From: Acanthaster planci
Taxonomy: Eukaryota; Echinodermata; Asteroidea; Valvatida; Acanthasteridae
DNA: 64,000 bases
Reading direction: 5' to 3'
NCBI RefSeq assembly: GCF_001949145.1
Contig: NW_019091530.1
Span: 1 to 64,000 of the forward strand
The translations under genes were made by a program, and so were the position numbers. The notes under the pieces were generated by a model. It searched no databases and was not told the origin of the DNA. It worked only from the letters and a program-made list of their open reading frames with translations. Shown here in pieces: positions 1 to 31,044 of this stretch. Every line of letters starts with the position of its first letter. Within the stretch, counting starts at the first letter, position 1.

Positions 1-945
1 ACTTGGTCAAACGCTTCTTGAGGGATGCAAGTCGCTTCTCTGCCAAACTTCTGTCATCCGGCAATCCAGGGTCATCTGCCTTGAAGGGAATGTCGTACAC
101 TGGATCATTTGCCTCCTTTGCAGCTTTATTGAGGAACTCAATCAGCTTGCTTATAATCAGATATTGACCTGTATCCTCAAGCATACTACTGGCTTTTGAG
201 CGCAACTTGGATTGAAGGGCCTGTGGCATCCTCTTTGCTATGTCTCCAAGGCTTCTCTTAGTATTGATCTCCTCCAGCTTTCCCATCGTTCCAAGAGCAA
301 GAGTGCAGCTTCTGAAGTCATAAGCCAAACCTTGGATTGCCTTTTTGTCACCAGGGGCAACACGAGGGCCTTCTGTACGTGAGCTTCTGGACCCAAGGTT
401 CAGAAATCTTGTAGTCATTTCCAAACCTATCCCCAAGGAGCTCTCTAGCCTTCATTTAGCCTGCCTTTGGCTCCATAACCACACAGCGGATAACTGCCAA
501 GGCATCACCTGTACAGGAATGGAATAGGCGATTGAGCTTCACGCCATCATCGACACTGGTGTTCCCCACTGTAGCATCAAAGCTGCGGATAAACACCCAA
601 TACTGGAATGGATCTCCGTCAAACCACTGTAGCATCAATCATCTTATGCTGCATGTTCAGTACCACACAACTATCGGAAGAGGGCTTTGTGGGCTGAGCT
701 GATAGTGCTGACTGCACAGTCTGCTGCGGTGACTGCACGGCCTGCTGTACTGACTGTAGAGGCTGTCGTGCTGAGTGCTCTGGCTCTTGTGCTGGCTGCA
801 ATGGCTCTTGTGCTGGCTGCACTGGCTCTTGTACTGGCTGCACTGACTGTTCCGAATCAGAATGCGGGGACTCGTCTCGAGCGTCATTTAGCCACTGTCC
901 CACCTTCTCCTTGGTTGTTGGTTGTTCTCCTTGATCGAGTCGCAA
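1..945 (-). mobile_element. BEL/Pao LTR retrotransposon, gag (DUF1759-type) fragment, inactive
   Basis: The minus strand encodes a DUF1759-like gag protein of BEL/Pao retrotransposons. The N-terminal part (619-945) has a run of five-residue QPAQE-type repeats. It is followed after a frame change by WFDGDPFQYWVFIRSF and CTGDALAVIRCVVMEP (456-638), the hallmark of this domain. An in-frame TAA at 456-458 interrupts it, then KARELLGDRFG resumes. A further one-base shift near 365-375 moves the reading into a frame that stays open to the window edge (1-363). That frame includes KKAIQGLAYDFRSCTLAL and MGKLEEINTKRSLGDIAKRM. The copy is therefore broken by at least one stop and two frame changes. Protease, reverse transcriptase and integrase would lie left of the window. 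Family identification rests on motif recognition only. Confidence 0.8.
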
Positions 946-1720
946 TGAAAGAGAGACTGCAGTGATAAACAGCTGTCAGAGTCATTGAACTGTTGCAGTT
1001 TCTGCGCGACTGTCGATAAACCTAGCTCTGTGGTCACTGACGCCCCAAAAATAGCAGTTAGACTTGCGACACAAATTCGCCTGTCACTATGGGATGTTGA
1101 CTCCGTTTAATCTGTGATATAAATCAATCAATACAATTTATCAAAACAAGGTTTTGAAATATCCGTGTGTTACACAAAGTCATGTATACAATATGCAACA
1201 TAAATTGACCCAGCATTACAAAGCACATCGTTAAAAAACCGCCTACACTTTGACAGAAAATTACTAGCACTAGAAAGATTAACTCACGACTCTGCCGAGA
1301 CTATAGGCTATCGCCAGCAGCAGAACTGCAGCTCCAAAGCAGTCACTTAACATTAATTTAGGCTTACATCGTTGAGACTTTCTGCTGCAATATCCAACGA
1401 TGAGAAAACAAAATGTCGAGCCTGATTCACATCTCAGGAGTTGTGGTTAAAACCGCTTGTGTAAACCCACACGCGTGTATACATTATACATGTACAGACT
1501 GCGTGATGCACTCACAGTGACCTAGATAAGTATACATTTTGGACGCGCAGTTGTGAACGGGTGCCTCGATAGGCAACGCCTACAGATGAAAAATGAATGA
1601 AAGTTCATCCCTCACTTTTAAGTATGCGTGTGCAGCCAAGGGTATTTGCTGTTTATTGTCTGGCCGCCCATTGAGGATGCAGTGTATGACCGTTTGCAGG
1701 CTGTGACCCTCAGTTGTAGC
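946..1720. other. Non-coding stretch between two retrotransposon remnants, possible 5' LTR/leader of the BEL/Pao copy
   Basis: No reading frame is convincing here. Because the gag at 1-945 reads leftward, its leader and 5' LTR should lie in this interval. A GGGGCGTCA segment near 1042-1050 (minus strand) could sit near a primer-binding site, and a TATAAA-like word occurs near 1120. I could not define LTR borders or find a second LTR copy, so the assignment is inference. Confidence 0.3.
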
Positions 1721-3236
1721 TTACTTGATTAGCTCATGGGTTTTGCGAGTAATCGAGAGCATGTTGATCATTTGAACACTCCCGACTTCTTCCTCAATGG
1801 CTGAACGATTAGAGTTCTTAAGATATGCTCGTGAGAGAGTGTCAGCAAGATGCATGTCTTTTCCCGGTTTGTAGCGGATGTCAACAGTGTATCTCTGCAA
1901 TCTGAGAAGTAATTGCTGAATTGGAGCATTAGCGAGTGGTTTGCGCGATATGGAGACCAATGATTTATGGTCAGTCCACAGTACTATCTGTCGATCATAA
2001 ACATACTCGTGATTGCGTTCCAGTCCAAAGACTTGCGCGAGGAATTCTTTCTCAACCGGAGAATGGCGGGTTTCGGCTGGCGTCAGTACTCTGCTTGCAT
2101 ACATGATTGGTATGCCATTCTGGAAAAAGACAAACCTTAGTCCTCTTTCCGAAGCATCTCCTTGGCCCTCTGTGAGTACTTTGAGGTCAAAGTATGTGAG
2201 CACTGGTGCTGCTATCAGGCGTTGTTTCAGGTATGAAACGCCTGAAATTGTTCCTCAGTCCAACACCACTGAACATCCTTATGTGTTAGTCGACTGAGTG
2301 GCTCGCTGATGCCAGAGACATCTGGTAGGAATTTGGCAACATGTTTTATCATTCCCACCAATCTCTGCACTCCTTCCAAATCTGTTGGCTGTTCCATGTG
2401 GATAATGCCCTCGACCTTGTTAGAATCTGGCTGAAGTCCTGAGCCTTTCTGTCAGTGTCAGATGGATGTCACCTCATCAAACTTGTATTCAAACTTTGCT
2501 TTATTCAGTTTGATGTTCATTTGTTTGCGGCGATCAAGAAACTGTGTCATGTTTCTGTCATAATCCATGATAGCTTCATCAACTGTGCTACTTTGGGCTG
2601 TGATCAATATGTCATCAGCGATAGTGTGAATGCCTGAAAGACCTTCGAAGCACTGATCTAATCTCATCTGGAAGAGTTCAGGAGAGGTCGAGAGTCCGAA
2701 TGGTAGTCGATACCACCGGCATCTGCCCCAATGTGTTTGGAAGGTTGTCAAATGAGATGATTCCTCATCCAACTCACATTGCTGGAATCCTTCTTTGCAG
2801 TCTGCTTTGCTGAAAATCTTGACCGTTTCCAGTTTTGGAAGAACATCATCAATAACTGGCAAGGGACAGTGCTCCCGTTTAAGAGCTGCTTTCAAGTGCT
2901 GTTAGTCTACACAGACACCAAGTTTTCCACTTGGTTTGAATACATTTATCAACTAGAAACCTAGTACTTTTCCCAGAGATCAAGGATCACACTGAACTTT
3001 TCCTTGTCATCATCACTCTTATAGGGAAGACCATTAGGCCCTATGGATAGGGCATTGCTACGAAGTGTAGTGATAAAATGGGTTGTACGCCGTGTATCAG
3101 TCTCCTTTATCAAATCCAGAAATAATCTCGTAGCTGTCCCAAACTTGTTCAATTTTTCCCAACTTGATTTCAGGATATCTATTTGCAAATTTAATGGCCC
3201 TGATAGTGGCGCTTTAGACCAAGAGTGAGGTCCCAT
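1721..3236 (-). mobile_element. Ty3/gypsy retrotransposon remnant (gag piece, reverse transcriptase, RNase H)
   Basis: Reading leftward on the minus strand: 2961-3236 resembles a gypsy-type gag N-terminus (WEKLNKFGTATRLFLDLI). From about 2950 to 2458 is a reverse transcriptase with KPSGKLGVCVD, KREHCPLPVIDDVLPKL, a catalytic box reading IADDILI, and LPFGLSTSPELFQ. From 2457 to 2204 is the connector with EQPTDLEGVQRLVGMIKH. From 2203 to 1721 is RNase H with WTDHKSLVSISRKPL and YKPGKDMHLADTLSR. A premature stop splits the CVD segment near 2900, and further frame changes occur at about 2457 and 2210. Gag abuts the reverse transcriptase directly, so protease is deleted; integrase is not seen. The copy cannot encode a working polyprotein. 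Confidence 0.88.
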
Positions 3237-4288
3237 TATCCTGATAAGATAAACTATTGATAAGTGTCAGTTCAACTTGTCAATATACAGCAAACTTCAA
3301 TGTTAGAGTTGAGTAGTTAAGAAACTTCAAAATGATACTCATTTCATAGCATAGCATTTCTTTAGCATCAACAGTGTATTAAAACTAACAAGGCTTAATA
3401 CAGTGTAACTGAAATAACTTCACACCGTTGTAGTGACAATGTACAGTGACAAGGTATGGAATTACAGTTGGCTAAAGACAGTAGGAACGCACAGCAATGG
3501 AGCGTGCACTCAACATTGCGAACGAAAGTTCTGACAGTTACTGTGAAAGTACCTGTAGTTGACGGAAGACAGCCCCAATGATAGTGCGTTCAGTTCATAG
3601 ACGATTGCAGTTGCACGTAAAACAGGTACCATGCGTACATGAGTCCATGCAGAACGCGTTGAGATCACGTGGTCGGGTCGGTGACAACAAAGTGCTGCTG
3701 TTCGAGGTCAGCGATTGTTCTTGAACACGCCTGGTAAAGTGGGTCAGCAAACCGTGGATTGCGTGGAAGTCCGCTTAAATTCTGACACCATGTTTCGGTA
3801 TCTTGTTAATCACTATATAGGCAGGCTGATGTCGGTAAAATATCACAGACAAAGGAAGGTCACAACTACAGTATGATTACATGATGCAGATTTAGGTCAT
3901 GTTCAAATTAAAGCGACCTCATGAATGAATGAATGACTGCCCTAACAAAACTAAAGAGGGCGCTATCGTAACAGCTTGTTCTTCAGTTATATGAAAAATG
4001 ATTGTGAACCTTGTACATGTACATGTTTGTATTTGCTGAAAAGTGTACATCTTGCAGAGAATGTCAGTGCATACATGTCCACAAATGTCTAACAGTTAGA
4101 TCTTGTAAGCAAGGTGTGTTGATTTGACCATTGTTTTTCGGTGTAACTAAACAATATGTAGAGTGCAACACTTTATATTGATGTCAGATAAAAGTTAACG
4201 CTGATCTTAAAGTGACATTTTCTTCCCTTTCAAGGAACAAGTTAGAATTGTTTAAATGTTAGTATGTTTGAAATGATTAAATGTTACG
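3237..4288. other. Non-coding stretch downstream of the Mesh-like gene, nothing recognised
   Basis: I looked on the minus strand for a phase-1 exon that would continue the Mesh-like gene (a Sushi domain or membrane segment) and saw none. There is a short ACATGTAC-type palindrome near 4014-4026. No repeat family or RNA gene was recognised. Confidence 0.5.
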
Positions 4289-4850
4289 GTGTATTATGCC
4301 CGTTTAAGGGGCTGGGCTGTAGCGGATGTCTACCAGTCACATTGGATATTGGCCATAAATTTAGAGACTGGGTATAGAGATTGGACACTGGACAACCATT
4401 GGTTTGTACAGCCAGTGTCTCAGTTTCTTCGACATTCGAAATTCACAAAGGTTTGTACAGCGAAACTCCTGTTTTGAGAGATTGGACATTCCTATAGGTT
4501 AAGCTAATGTCAAATATTTTCTTGACAGTGAACACTGGATATGAGACATTCAGTTAGGCTTCTACAGCGATCACCTCGGTTTTGAGAGATTAGAAATGCC
4601 ATATAAACGAATGTCTCAAGTTTTTTCCCCAGACACTGAAAATTCAAATAGGTTTCTATACCTCAAATTCTTCGGTTTTGAGAAATTGAAAATTCGAATA
4701 AACTTCTACTGCGAATATCTCGGTTTTTAGAGATTGTACATTCCCAGACGTCTGTACAGCGAATGTGTAGTTTAGTTTCTTACTTTCTTGAATGTCTCAA
4801 TTTTTCCTTACAATATCTTTGGTTTTGAGAGAATGAAAACTCATCTTGTT
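4289..4850 (+). repeat. Degenerate 48-bp satellite array (inverted relative to the 12-kb array)
   Basis: Units read roughly 'tttctacagcgaatgtctc' followed by 'ggttttgagagattggacat'. Clear copies lie near 4457-4492 and 4559-4600, and weaker ones near 4380-4440, 4620-4680 and 4700-4770. This is the reverse complement of the unit in the better preserved array at about 12047-12645. The array starts within about ten bases of the donor site of the last exon found in the Mesh-like gene. Divergence between units is high, so this array looks older than the other. Confidence 0.7.
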
Positions 4851-4860
4851 TGAAATTTAC

Positions 4861-24420
<19,560 letters not shown>

Positions 24421-25690
24421 GTTGCCCACACTTCCCCTTGCAATTGCACACATATTGCAAAGTGGCAGAATCTTTGTGGCACGAACAATAGGGAGAAAAG
24501 CATACCAGGTCCTTTTTGACATGCTTTCTGCATGTCAACGGTACCAGCCTTGACTCAATGCCCTTGCTTTTGTTGTAGGAAAGTAGAATAGGAACATATA
24601 GAAGCTCAATAAGCCCATTTTCGCTACACTCTCTTCATAACTTTCCGTAGCAAAGGCGGAAATAAGGGGGGGGAAGCCGTTGCAAATAACCATCCCCATG
24701 AAGGTGCTACACTAAAACTGCGCGTAAGGACTTCCAAAATTAAAAAAAAAATACTAAGATGTTGGAATCAAAGACACTGCGGTTTTCCTTACTTGAAATG
24801 ATAATTTGCGACCCATGTGCGTGTTACATTTTGGCACCCATAATATCGATATGTAAACCTTCGACCATGTCCATGTCGGTGGCAAAACACAAGATTTCTC
24901 GATAACCTAATATTTCTCAGAAGAGGTGATCCGTGTCGCAGATGTTGTACATATACACTCCGTAGATGGGGCCTCGTTAGCTGAAACCTTGATCCTGGGG
25001 TGAAGAAGGGAATGCTGTGGAGATAACTGACGGTATCTCTTCCGGTAAATGCTGTGGTTGAGAGTGTCCTCCTGCTTTCTGCATCAAGGAATGCCATGTT
25101 GTTATTCCTTTCTTCTTACATGGTGAATTGGATGCTCTCTTGCTCTTCTTGGAACACTTCAGTGGATTTACCAACGTTCGGAATAGTCTTATGACGACGA
25201 ACAGAGCATACTGTTGGAAATTTTGAGTTTCCTCTCAGGTTTTTTTCCAGAATCTCACAAACTCACGACGGAGAATTGTACATGGTGCTGCCGCAAAATA
25301 ATTGTTTTTAGCTTCATCGGGCAAACCATAAAATCTTGTATCCGCCATCAATATAAGAAACACACTGAAACCACGTGTGACATAAGCAAGATATGTTCAC
25401 CCTATAAGCATGGAGAAATTTTTTTTAAATGAATGTATTTTATTCCTGCAAGCCTAGAATATAATCTCTGCCCTCAACGAACAGCTCACCTTATTGACTG
25501 GGATAGAATTCGAACTGGACACTAGTCTTATTCCTGCTCCCATGTTAATGGCTCCTAAGCAAAGACCATGATAATGTGTAGCTGGAAAGGGTTGCAATTG
25601 AAACATGATGTAGTAATGTGTTTATGTCTATTTGTTTAGCAAAAAATATACAAAACCCCGACATGTTTCTTTCTTATTTCAAAGTGAGTA
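24421..25690. other. Upstream flank of the Mesh-like gene, no gene recognised
   Basis: This should hold the promoter and 5' UTR of the Mesh-like gene. I see no clear TATA box or initiator. A minus-strand open stretch at 24789-25097 ends near a GTAAGG donor-like site but shows no recognisable domain. Confidence 0.4.
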
Positions 25691-25698
25691 GCATTTTA

Positions 25699-25877
25699 AG
25701 TCGGCAAGGAAGTGCCGTGAAGACCAATAAGTCAGCGTGCAAGAGTGGTGGAGAATGTAGTCGGCAAATGAGCGCCGTGAAAATTAATTCTCAAGAGCTG
25801 GGAAGATTTAAGTCGGCAAAGAAGTGCCGTGAAAATAATTATAGCTACCGAAGAAGTACAAGTCGGCAGTTGTGAAG
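25699..25877 (+). repeat. Four spaced copies of a short hairpin motif (TCGGCA ... TGCCGTGA)
   Basis: Copies start with AGTCGGCA at 25699, 25759, 25811 and 25861, spaced 60, 52 and 50 bases apart. The first three carry 'tcggcaaggaagtgccgtga' or a close variant, in which CGGCA pairs with TGCCG around a six-base loop. The fourth is truncated. The spacers are not clearly related. Whether this is a decayed tandem repeat, a protein-binding cluster or part of an RNA cannot be told here. Confidence 0.65.
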
Positions 25878-25879
25878 CC

Positions 25880-28800
25880 CCTCGCCATTTTGAAATATCG
25901 ATGCCCACGCTTCTCGAAAAATAGACACCGTTTCAGGCACCGAATCCCATTCAGCCGCAAACTAGTACTCTCTTTGTCCGCCTAAACCTGTCATTTTTTC
26001 TTCACGTTCGCGGGCCACATGTCACAAAATGCTCTACGTAGAGAATTAGAGTGCATACAAATTGTGATTTGGCTTGTGCAAGCAATTTTCAGCCTATTTA
26101 CTGGCCTGCATCAGAACGCAAGTTGATTGTCACCTCTAGAAAAGTGATTCTTTATTCGAATGGTGAGAACGCAAAGCGTCCGAGCTATGTACATTTGAAT
26201 ATGCATAAATGCTTTACTCCTGGCCCAAGCTGTTAATTGTGCAACTCTCGAGCTGGGTGCCAGCTAGTTGTTTCCTATTCCCACATTTGAAGCGAGATAT
26301 GGGACGGAGAGAACCCCCCCGCCTTTGTGTTGGTCATTGTTTGATTGGAATCTCAGGAATTCTTCACAGATTTCTAGGGGGGATGTGTTAGGTAACAATA
26401 TTCTAGAGTGTGTATGGGGATTGGACAGGTAAGGGGGGTACCCCCCTCCGTCCCATATCTTGCCTGGTATACATTCACATGCACATTACAGTGCTTGCAC
26501 TCACATACCATCAGCAACATCAGTGTATCAGAGAAGGTACACACTGCCTTCATTACCCTCAGTCGAAATGGATTTCAGTGTATAAGTTGGCTGTGGAAGT
26601 ATGCTTGATTCAAGTCATCAAATGCTATCCGACTCTATGGAGTTGGGGATTTTGCACTACCAAAAAGCAAGTTCTGGAACTATTTTGGGACCATAGTCCA
26701 CTGTTTCTTCAAATGAAGACCACGTCTCCAACCTTGGAATTAAATGCTCATTCGTCGAAATCCCTCGGCCACCGAAGGAAATTGTTTCGTTTGGAAAATT
26801 CATACATTTGGATTACAAGCAAGGGTAGGTAAGCTTCTGCACAATTTATCTCTTCTAAGTTATACATGAATCGTTATTTTGAAAACATATTTACTTGTTA
26901 AATTAACAGTGGAAGAGGGAAACTGAGGTTAAATTGAAGTAAATTGGCCAAATTTGATTTTGAAAAATACAAAAACACATTATAAAAAATTCTACGCTAC
27001 AATTAACATTTAAATAAGTAGAATTTAAATAAGTTAACTGTATCCATTCTTACTACGTACAGTTTACTGTCCATTCTTCAGAATAATCGACACTTCTCTA
27101 CACAAGTGACGGCACAAGCCTGAGTGGTTTAACAGCTTATGATCAGATAGAAGCTTTTTGAACGCTTCCGTATTTCGATATCAGGGTGCAGGTAAACAAA
27201 ACGAGAAATTAAACAAATGCAGGATGAAAAGATGGTTGCATGTACACGAATCCTGAGGAGAGAACTGTGACGTGACAGGGGGCCCTAGTCACTAGGCGCG
27301 GTGCGAAGATATAGATGGCACTCTGCCCAGTAATGGGTAGATCACTGATCAGTGGGGCAGACGTTAGGCGCGCATAGCTGTGTGTTCAGTAAGCGCGGTG
27401 CATAGGCTCCGCGTGGCGCGTGGGGCGATTGGCTAACGGCATTGATCTCCATTATATAGACTGGATAGGACATTGCGCATAATGTTAACGTGTTTTGTGT
27501 GTGTTTGTTTTTAATTCTTTTTTTACACCTATTGTCTACGGTCTCGCTTTGGTAATATTTTTACTTTGGGTCGGTTCAATTGTGATTTGTTCAGAGTGTA
27601 AAACCTTGAGAATTCCACCAGGACATGCAATAGGTTTTGTCAGTAAATATGATGTCCAAACTGTCCATGTGTTTTTCCGTCTGGTTTCGATGAGCCAACA
27701 CTGAAAAAATCTTCAATAAAATGATTTTGATTTTACACACTCTCAGGAAAAATTGTACTAGAGGAAATTCATTCATTTATTGAGTAAATTTTATTGAAAA
27801 CCGACATGCGGCATACGGAAGTGTGAGAATCTTTTCTGTGAGCACAAAGTGAGCGCTGCTTCAAATGAGCGACCAAACTAACTTAGGCCTACTGCCGTTT
27901 TTAAAACAGACACTTATTAATCAGCTTTAAAAGTTCAGTTCACAACCTGACTTTAAGGTTTACATTTAACAACTACTTCCTGGTATAACAAAGTCAGTTT
28001 TAACTGAGAACCAATCATTTTGTTACGTGGACTAAGTTTCTTTCATTGCGTTGACTTTGAATTCCCTTGTTTGTAACCTCATTCAACAGAAACGTCAGCA
28101 CTCTGCTTCTCACTTTGGATTCACCTCTGCCCCCGAAGAAGAATTCTGTCACTCATATCACATCGTCTGTCACACAATTTGGGTTCAGTGCGTCTTTAGA
28201 TCCGGCAAACACAAATCCTACCTGCCTTGCAGATTTTTCCCGTGAAATCTGGGGAAAATAAACGACAAATTAGTCAGTCAGTTTTTGAAACCACTTTTGC
28301 AAATGGTTAACGGACATTGATCTCCAGAGATCAGTGTTAACGGAAGTCACTGCCTGGTCACATGTAGCGCGCGCGGGGGCGTAGTTGCAGCAGCGGCCTG
28401 CTTGCAAACCATGGATCTGATAATGGAGATCTATGTTGCAAAACTACCAATATGGAATAAGTTTATGCGGTAAAAAAAAACTCAAATGATTCTTTGAGAG
28501 GTGAACTTTTGCCTGAACAAAGTAGTTAAAATTAATACAGTGATTAATTAGCCAAGGTTAATTACTAAAGATGCGCGTCCGTTCGTGAAATCGAAAATCC
28601 ACGTTTTCTTTCTTTTTGGTGCTTTTGTGCAACGCATTTTTCCAAAGGGCCTAAAGGCACACGTGATCACGGGCGCCATTTGTAAATGTAACAAAGATGT
28701 GTGGCTCTTTGTTAAAACCCAAACCAAAATACTATACTTGACCTACTTTTCAGCCTTTCCATTCAATGCATTTTGTACGTGTTCGAGGGGCAGTAAGGTT

Positions 28801-29900
28801 TGTGTCTCTTTGTGAAAATGCACTTATCGAGATTTTTGGTCCTCAATAACAGCATGAATGTAATCGAGAGATGCTGTATATTTTTTGTTTTGTGTGGCTC
28901 TTCGTGAAAAAGGGTGAAAAATTGTCCCAATGATGTTGAAGGAGGTTGCATTTTCAATTTGTATTTAGTAATGCTTGTAGTATTATCAGGTGTCTTGATA
29001 TCTTGTCGAAATTTTTATCACTTTTTCGCGAGCTGCTAAGCAAATGCGAGCCTATGTAATACCGATTTCCGTTTTCTCTCCGTCCGTCCGGCCATCCAGC
29101 CTCAAATGTCAAAGTTTTTCCTTGTAGGTCCATAGGTGTTAAAATGTGCCATTGAGTGCTTGTTTGCTTCCTCTTGAAATTCTATCAGTATTTATATAAT
29201 TTTTATAGTCTCATATGGGACATTAATGCTTAGCAGCGTAGTTTATGAATTTAATGACAAAATTATAAACGTTAAATGTTAACGTTTTGAGTTGTATTCC
29301 GCACTACCCTGTAGTACATACATGTATATATATGTACCTACATGTAAACATATGTACATATGTACATGTATAGACAGTGTTTAGATACATACAAATATAC
29401 TGTGGATTAGAATCAACCCGATGCCCTGAAAGATAAAAAGACTGAGATGGGTGACACGGGAACTGAGTCCAGCTTCAACACCTTCAGAAGTCGGTGGAGA
29501 TACGCTAGCAACTGTTAACTGATATCTGATAAATTAAGTGATAGGATGGAGACGAACAAGGCTAACAAGGTTTCCAGAACAAGGTCAACAATCTTGGTCT
29601 CAACATGTCAGGGCACAGAGCTAAATTCAAAGTTCTGTTACCAGGCGATGGCAACACATGACGGGTGAACGGCCAGTCTGGCGACAGTGTGGAAGATTTC
29701 CTGTATCCTGGATGGACTCTCTCCAACATTGAGTTGGTCTCACTCCATCATCTTCACAAGCTCTCGGACAAAACACTGAGTATACAGTGTTATAAATATA
29801 CGTCAGTGCAGGGGCAAAACGTGTTATTAAACATAAACATATACATGTATATATCCCAGACACAAACTACAAAGTGTAATACTTTGCAGTACCCGCTGAT
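25880..29900. other. Intergenic region, no gene recognised
   Basis: No reading frame here has recognisable domains or a convincing splice structure. Notable small items are a GGGGGGTACCCCCC palindrome at 26433-26446 and a CACTGATCAGTG palindrome near 27343. Inverted 'gatctccattat' words lie near 27445 and 28420. A cluster of TACATG/ATGTAC palindromic words lies at about 29320-29385. Confidence 0.5.
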
Positions 29901-29935
29901 ACATCTGACTCAGAACGACCTGCCGACTCTCGCAA

Positions 29936-30018
29936 GCTCGGTGGTCCAGTAGTTAAGATGTCTGCACCGGTAGGTCGCGAGTTTGAGTACCACGNCGAGT
30001 AAACTTGTTATTTTTTTT
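29936..30018 (+). mobile_element. Short tRNA-derived retroposon (SINE or tRNA pseudogene)
   Basis: The sequence 'ggtggtccagtagttaagat' fits a pol III A box (TGGTCCAGTAG), and 'gcgagtttgagtacc' resembles a B box. The ends CTCG and CGAG can pair as an acceptor stem. A T-rich tract follows, and the unit is bracketed by a direct repeat 'cgcaagctc' (about 29931 and 30019), as expected for a target-site duplication. One base inside (29995) is N. The tract being T-rich on the tRNA sense strand is atypical for a poly(A)-tailed SINE. Confidence 0.65.
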
Positions 30019-31044
30019 CGCAAGCTCTCGGAAAAACATCTCACTGCATTTGAAAGCACCTGCTTCCATGCAGGACATCGGAAGCTGCAAAGACAGACCC
30101 CATCGGACCTGAAATTCAGCAAGTGATTCAAGATACCTTGCCGTACAACAAAAACAAACTGATCAAAGAACTTTTGGTGATGGAGTTGATATCCATTATA
30201 TAGAAACGATTGCAACAAACGCACTTTTAAAATGAAATTACAAAATCAGTGGATTGTTTGCAATTCTACGAATTGGTCGTCTTGAAATTCTTCAGACTGT
30301 GTCAATGGACAACTTTATCATTCGACAACACATTATATCAATGGTGGTAATTCCTTGATTCTTTTGAGGAGTTTTGGGCGGGGGTGGCAAAAATTGGAAA
30401 ACTTTCCACCTTCTTGGCCCGTAAATTTCTTTTTCAAAGTTTATCCCATTTTCAAATGAAATAAATTTCATCCTTGGAAACAATGTCCAATGATTCAAAA
30501 AGGGGACCCAGACAAGCCGTTTTTTTTTCAAAGGATTTTTCTACGTGCATTGGGGAGCATAATGTTAACCGTGCCAAGTTAAATCTGTTCAAAATTGAAG
30601 ATTGTCTTACAATATAACCACGAAACCCCACACAATTGAGTTTTTGGTTCAGTTTCAGTGGCGTGAATCCGTGCGGGCGAGCAGGAGGAGACATTAGATT
30701 GGGGCGGACAAAATCATCACACTGCGGCAGGGGGCTGATAGCTGGAAATCAATTCAAGTAACGACGTTTCTATATTTCATTAATTTTATCGCTTATTGCT
30801 TTTTGTGTGTTGACAGTGCCAAGAAGTGCCAAAAAATAACACCCCTAACACCCATTGGACAAAGATTATGGTGAGGGGCTGGCTTGTTCTTGCCTAAGAT
30901 CTCTACTACGAAACTCTTGTTGACTTCCAAAGTTAAATTCTACCCTTGCTAAAGCGGTATTGAAACTTTCCATTAAGCTGACTGATGAGACGTATGAATT
31001 ACTGGAGGGGGTACTTTTAGAGGGAAAAAACGACCTAGAGAAGA
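30019..31044. other. Intergenic stretch downstream of the 375-codon gene, nothing recognised
   Basis: This should include the 3' UTR of the gene ending at 31045. No AATAAA-type signal was located with confidence on the minus strand, and no repeat family was recognised. Confidence 0.4.

Noticed and set aside
24789-25174. Minus-strand frames of 102 and 65 codons ending near a donor-like GTAAGG
   Set aside because: No recognisable domain in either frame and no compatible acceptor; may be 5' untranslated sequence of the Mesh-like gene but not supportable.
26410-26832. 140-codon plus-strand open frame
   Set aside because: No domain, no splice context, biased residue content and a start beside a G/C palindrome; likely chance.
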